Assembly: GCA_964471155.1 (NCBI GenBank)
Contig: CAYYFX010000125.1
Coordinates: 1-10,579 of the forward strand
DNA length: 10,579 nt
Reading direction: 5' to 3'
DNA from: CAYYFX01 sp964471155
Lineage (GTDB): Bacteria > ARS69
Shown: in pieces, positions 9,145 to 10,579 of the stretch
Layout of the letters: each line of letters opens with the position of its first letter
Position numbering within the stretch: the stretch's first letter is position 1
Made by a program: the position numbers and the translations under genes
Notes under the pieces: model-generated
Databases searched by the model: none
Told to the model about the DNA's origin: nothing
The model's input: the letters and a program-made list of their open reading frames with translations, nothing else

Positions 9145-10289
9145 CCGCGCTCGGCCAGCAACTCCTCGGTACGGAGCAGCTCCTCGGACCGGCGGTACGC
9201 TTCGCGCGCCTCGTCGCTGGCGCCCTTCTTGTCGAACGCGATGCCGAGGTGGTAGTACGCGCGCCCGTTCATCGGATCGAGCGCGATGGCGCGCTCGAAC
9301 GCCGTGACCGCGTCGTCCACCGCGTCCATCTTGTTGTAGACGCAGCCGAGCGCGTAGTAGCAGCGCGGGTCGTCCGGCGTGACCTCGAGCGCCGCGCGGA
9401 TCTCGCGCACCGCCTTCGCGTACAGGCCCTTTTTCTGGTAGGCCTCGCCCAGGTAGAAGAACGCCTGCGCGTTGCGGGAGTCCAGCTCGCCGGCCCGGCG
9501 CAGCTGCGTGATGGCGTCGTCCCAGCGGCCGCGGTCCAGGTACGCCACGCCCAGGTTGAACCGCGCCTCCGCGTTCTCCGGATCCAGCCGGATGGCGGTG
9601 GCGAACTCCTCGATGGCCTCGTCGTGCAGGCGGTGCTCGCCGTACAGGGCGCCCAGGTTCGAGTGCCACTCCGCGCGGTCCGGCTCCAGCGCCACGGCGC
9701 GGCGCAGCTCGTCCACGGCGCGGTCGAACTCCCCGCGCCGGTCCAGCAGCACGCCGAGGTTCCCGTGGGCCCGGGCGAACGAGGGGTCCATCTCCAGCGC
9801 GCGCAGGTAGGAGCCGAGCGCCTCGTCGTCGCGCCCGTGGCGCGCCAGCGTGACGCCCAGGTGGTAGTGCGACTCCGCGGATCCGGGCGACAGGTCGATG
9901 GCCTTGCGGTGGTGGCGCAGCGCCTCGTCCAGCAGCCCGGCCAGGTCCAGCGCCTTCGCGTACTGCGTGTGGCTCTTCGGGTCGTCCGGGTCCAGCGCGA
10001 GGCAGCGCGAGAACCAGTCCAGCGCCTCGGGGATGTTGCCGGCCTTGCGCGCGGCGACGCCCACCTCGAACGCGGCGGCGGCGCTCTCCGGCTCCAGGTC
10101 CGCGACGGTGCGGAGCGCGCGGTACGCTCCCTCCGCATCCCGCGCCGCGGCGCGCGCCTTGGCGAGCGCGCGCCAGGCCTCCGGGTCCTTCGCCCCGCGG
10201 CCGCGCACCCTCCGCTCGGCATCGGTCACGTCGCGGGCCGCGGCCGTCGCCCGCTGCGGGCGAGGCCCACCCCAGAACTTCCAAGGCAC
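9141..10289 (-). CDS. Tetratricopeptide-repeat protein of about ten TPRs
   Basis: The product is a cytoplasmic-looking solenoid of 382 residues without signal peptide or membrane segment. From about residue 36 to 374 it is almost entirely TPRs in exact 34-residue register, with boundaries near 36, 70, 104, 138, 172, 206, 240, 274, 308 and 342. Typical units end in ALDPDD or RLDPENAEA and carry the G/Y/A TPR pattern (for example NLGVAYLDRGRWDDAITQLR). Such proteins are protein-binding scaffolds; the partner cannot be told from sequence. The first 35 residues (MPWKFWGG...) are basic and unassigned. I chose the GTG at 10289 because GAGGGGAG lies six bases upstream. A TTG at 10361 in the same frame would lie upstream of the -35 box of the likely promoter. 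The stop overlaps the trpA start, so the two are probably co-translated. Confidence 0.93.
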   Translation of the reverse strand: MPWKFWGGPRPQRATAAARDVTDAERRVRGRGAKDPEAWRALAKARAAARDAEGAYRALRTVADLEPESAAAAFEVGVAARKAGNIPEALDWFSRCLALDPDDPKSHTQYAKALDLAGLLDEALRHHRKAIDLSPGSAESHYHLGVTLARHGRDDEALGSYLRALEMDPSFARAHGNLGVLLDRRGEFDRAVDELRRAVALEPDRAEWHSNLGALYGEHRLHDEAIEEFATAIRLDPENAEARFNLGVAYLDRGRWDDAITQLRRAGELDSRNAQAFFYLGEAYQKKGLYAKAVREIRAALEVTPDDPRCYYALGCVYNKMDAVDDAVTAFERAIALDPMNGRAYYHLGIAFDKKGASDEAREAYRRSEELLRTEELLAERG

Positions 10290-10323
10290 GAAGCGCTCCC
10301 CTCGCACGGAACCCAGCACGGTG

Positions 10324-10352
10324 AAGGTAGCGGCGGGGTCGGAGCCGGTCAA
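10324..10352 (-). promoter_or_regulatory. Promoter candidate for the TPR gene and trpA
   Basis: The minus strand has TTGACC (10352-10347), a 17-bp spacer and TACCTT (10329-10324). Transcription would start near 10317, giving a leader of about 28 nt that contains the strong GAGGGGAG Shine-Dalgarno before the GTG at 10289. The layout matches those upstream of uvrA and thrS. There is no room for a tryptophan leader peptide or attenuator in such a leader. Confidence 0.5.
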
Positions 10353-10383
10353 GGAACGCAAGAACGCGCGACGGAGCGGCCGG

Positions 10384-10579
10384 CTACGGCTGCGGCTCGA
10401 CCGTGACGTCCAGCACGAGCCGGATCGGCCGGCGCGCGGCGAGGTCCGCCGCCGACACCGGGATCGTCAGCGAGCGCTCGATCACCAGCGGCGCCGGCGC
10501 GACCGCGGTCGCGGCATGGGCCGCGTGGGCGGACGGGGCGGCGGCCGGCGCGGTCCTCGGCGGCGGCGGCGGCGGCGCA
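10384..10579 (-). CDS. C-terminal fragment of a proline-rich protein, function unknown
   Basis: An open frame enters from the right edge and ends at TAG (10386-10384), giving the last 64 residues of a protein. The first visible part is a run of six prolines followed by an Ala/Pro/His-rich stretch (about 30 residues) that looks like a flexible linker. The last part, LVIERSLTIPVSAADLAARR then PIRLVLDVTVEPQP, has alternating hydrophobic residues that suggest beta strands. All but one of the codons end in G or C, which fits the codon use of the real genes here and supports this frame. The fragment stops 31 bp before the -35 box of the next promoter. I do not recognise the family. Confidence 0.6.
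   Translation of the reverse strand, partial: APPPPPPRTAPAAAPSAHAAHAATAVAPAPLVIERSLTIPVSAADLAARRPIRLVLDVTVEPQP

Noticed and set aside
9160..10180. Periodic DNA similarity with about 102-bp spacing (gcccaggtt-like motifs)
   Set aside because: This is explained by the 34-residue TPR units of the encoded protein and is not a DNA repeat element.
8341..10284. A 647-codon minus-strand frame running from 10284 through trpA
   Set aside because: Its first half is an out-of-frame reading of the TPR gene; only the part after 9144 is real (trpA), with an ATG start overlapping the TPR stop.

Overview
The window is very GC-rich DNA (roughly 70% or more, judged by eye) with near-complete G/C at third codon positions. 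It comes from a bacterium: it has a bacterial UvrA, a four-protein-type glycine cleavage system with split P-protein, and sigma70-like promoters. I cannot assign a phylum. All supported genes lie on the minus strand, so transcription runs from high to low coordinates. The long plus-strand open frames are antisense shadows.

Layout in order of transcription. (i) 10579-10384: the C-terminal end of a proline-rich protein of unknown function. (ii) 10352-8341: a promoter, a gene of about ten perfect 34-residue TPR repeats, and trpA (tryptophan synthase alpha), joined to the TPR gene by a 4-bp ATGA overlap; no trpB is in the window. (iii) 8318-5377: a promoter containing an exact 10-bp tandem repeat, and uvrA starting at TTG, followed by two GC-rich hairpins. 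(iv) 5252-3286: a promoter and thrS, whose product is an archaeal-type threonyl-tRNA synthetase with a D-aminoacyl-tRNA-deacylase-like editing domain. (v) 3285-2852: a 434-bp gap holding a large, near-perfect inverted repeat (98-bp arms, 8 mismatches, no indels, 85-bp loop) and a weak promoter candidate. (vi) 2851-1: gcvT, gcvH and gcvPA, the glycine cleavage operon; gcvPA runs off the left edge only near its C terminus, and gcvPB would be expected next.

The units are separate housekeeping functions: tryptophan synthesis, nucleotide excision repair, tRNA charging with proofreading, and glycine catabolism/C1 supply. Three upstream regions share the promoter layout TTGACC-N17/18-TACnnT, which also helps fix gene starts. 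The least explained structure is the inverted repeat between thrS and gcvT. In RNA of the transcribed (minus) strand, four of its eight arm differences become G-U pairs, against one in the opposite strand. No mobile-element gene, tRNA, rRNA or CRISPR array is visible.
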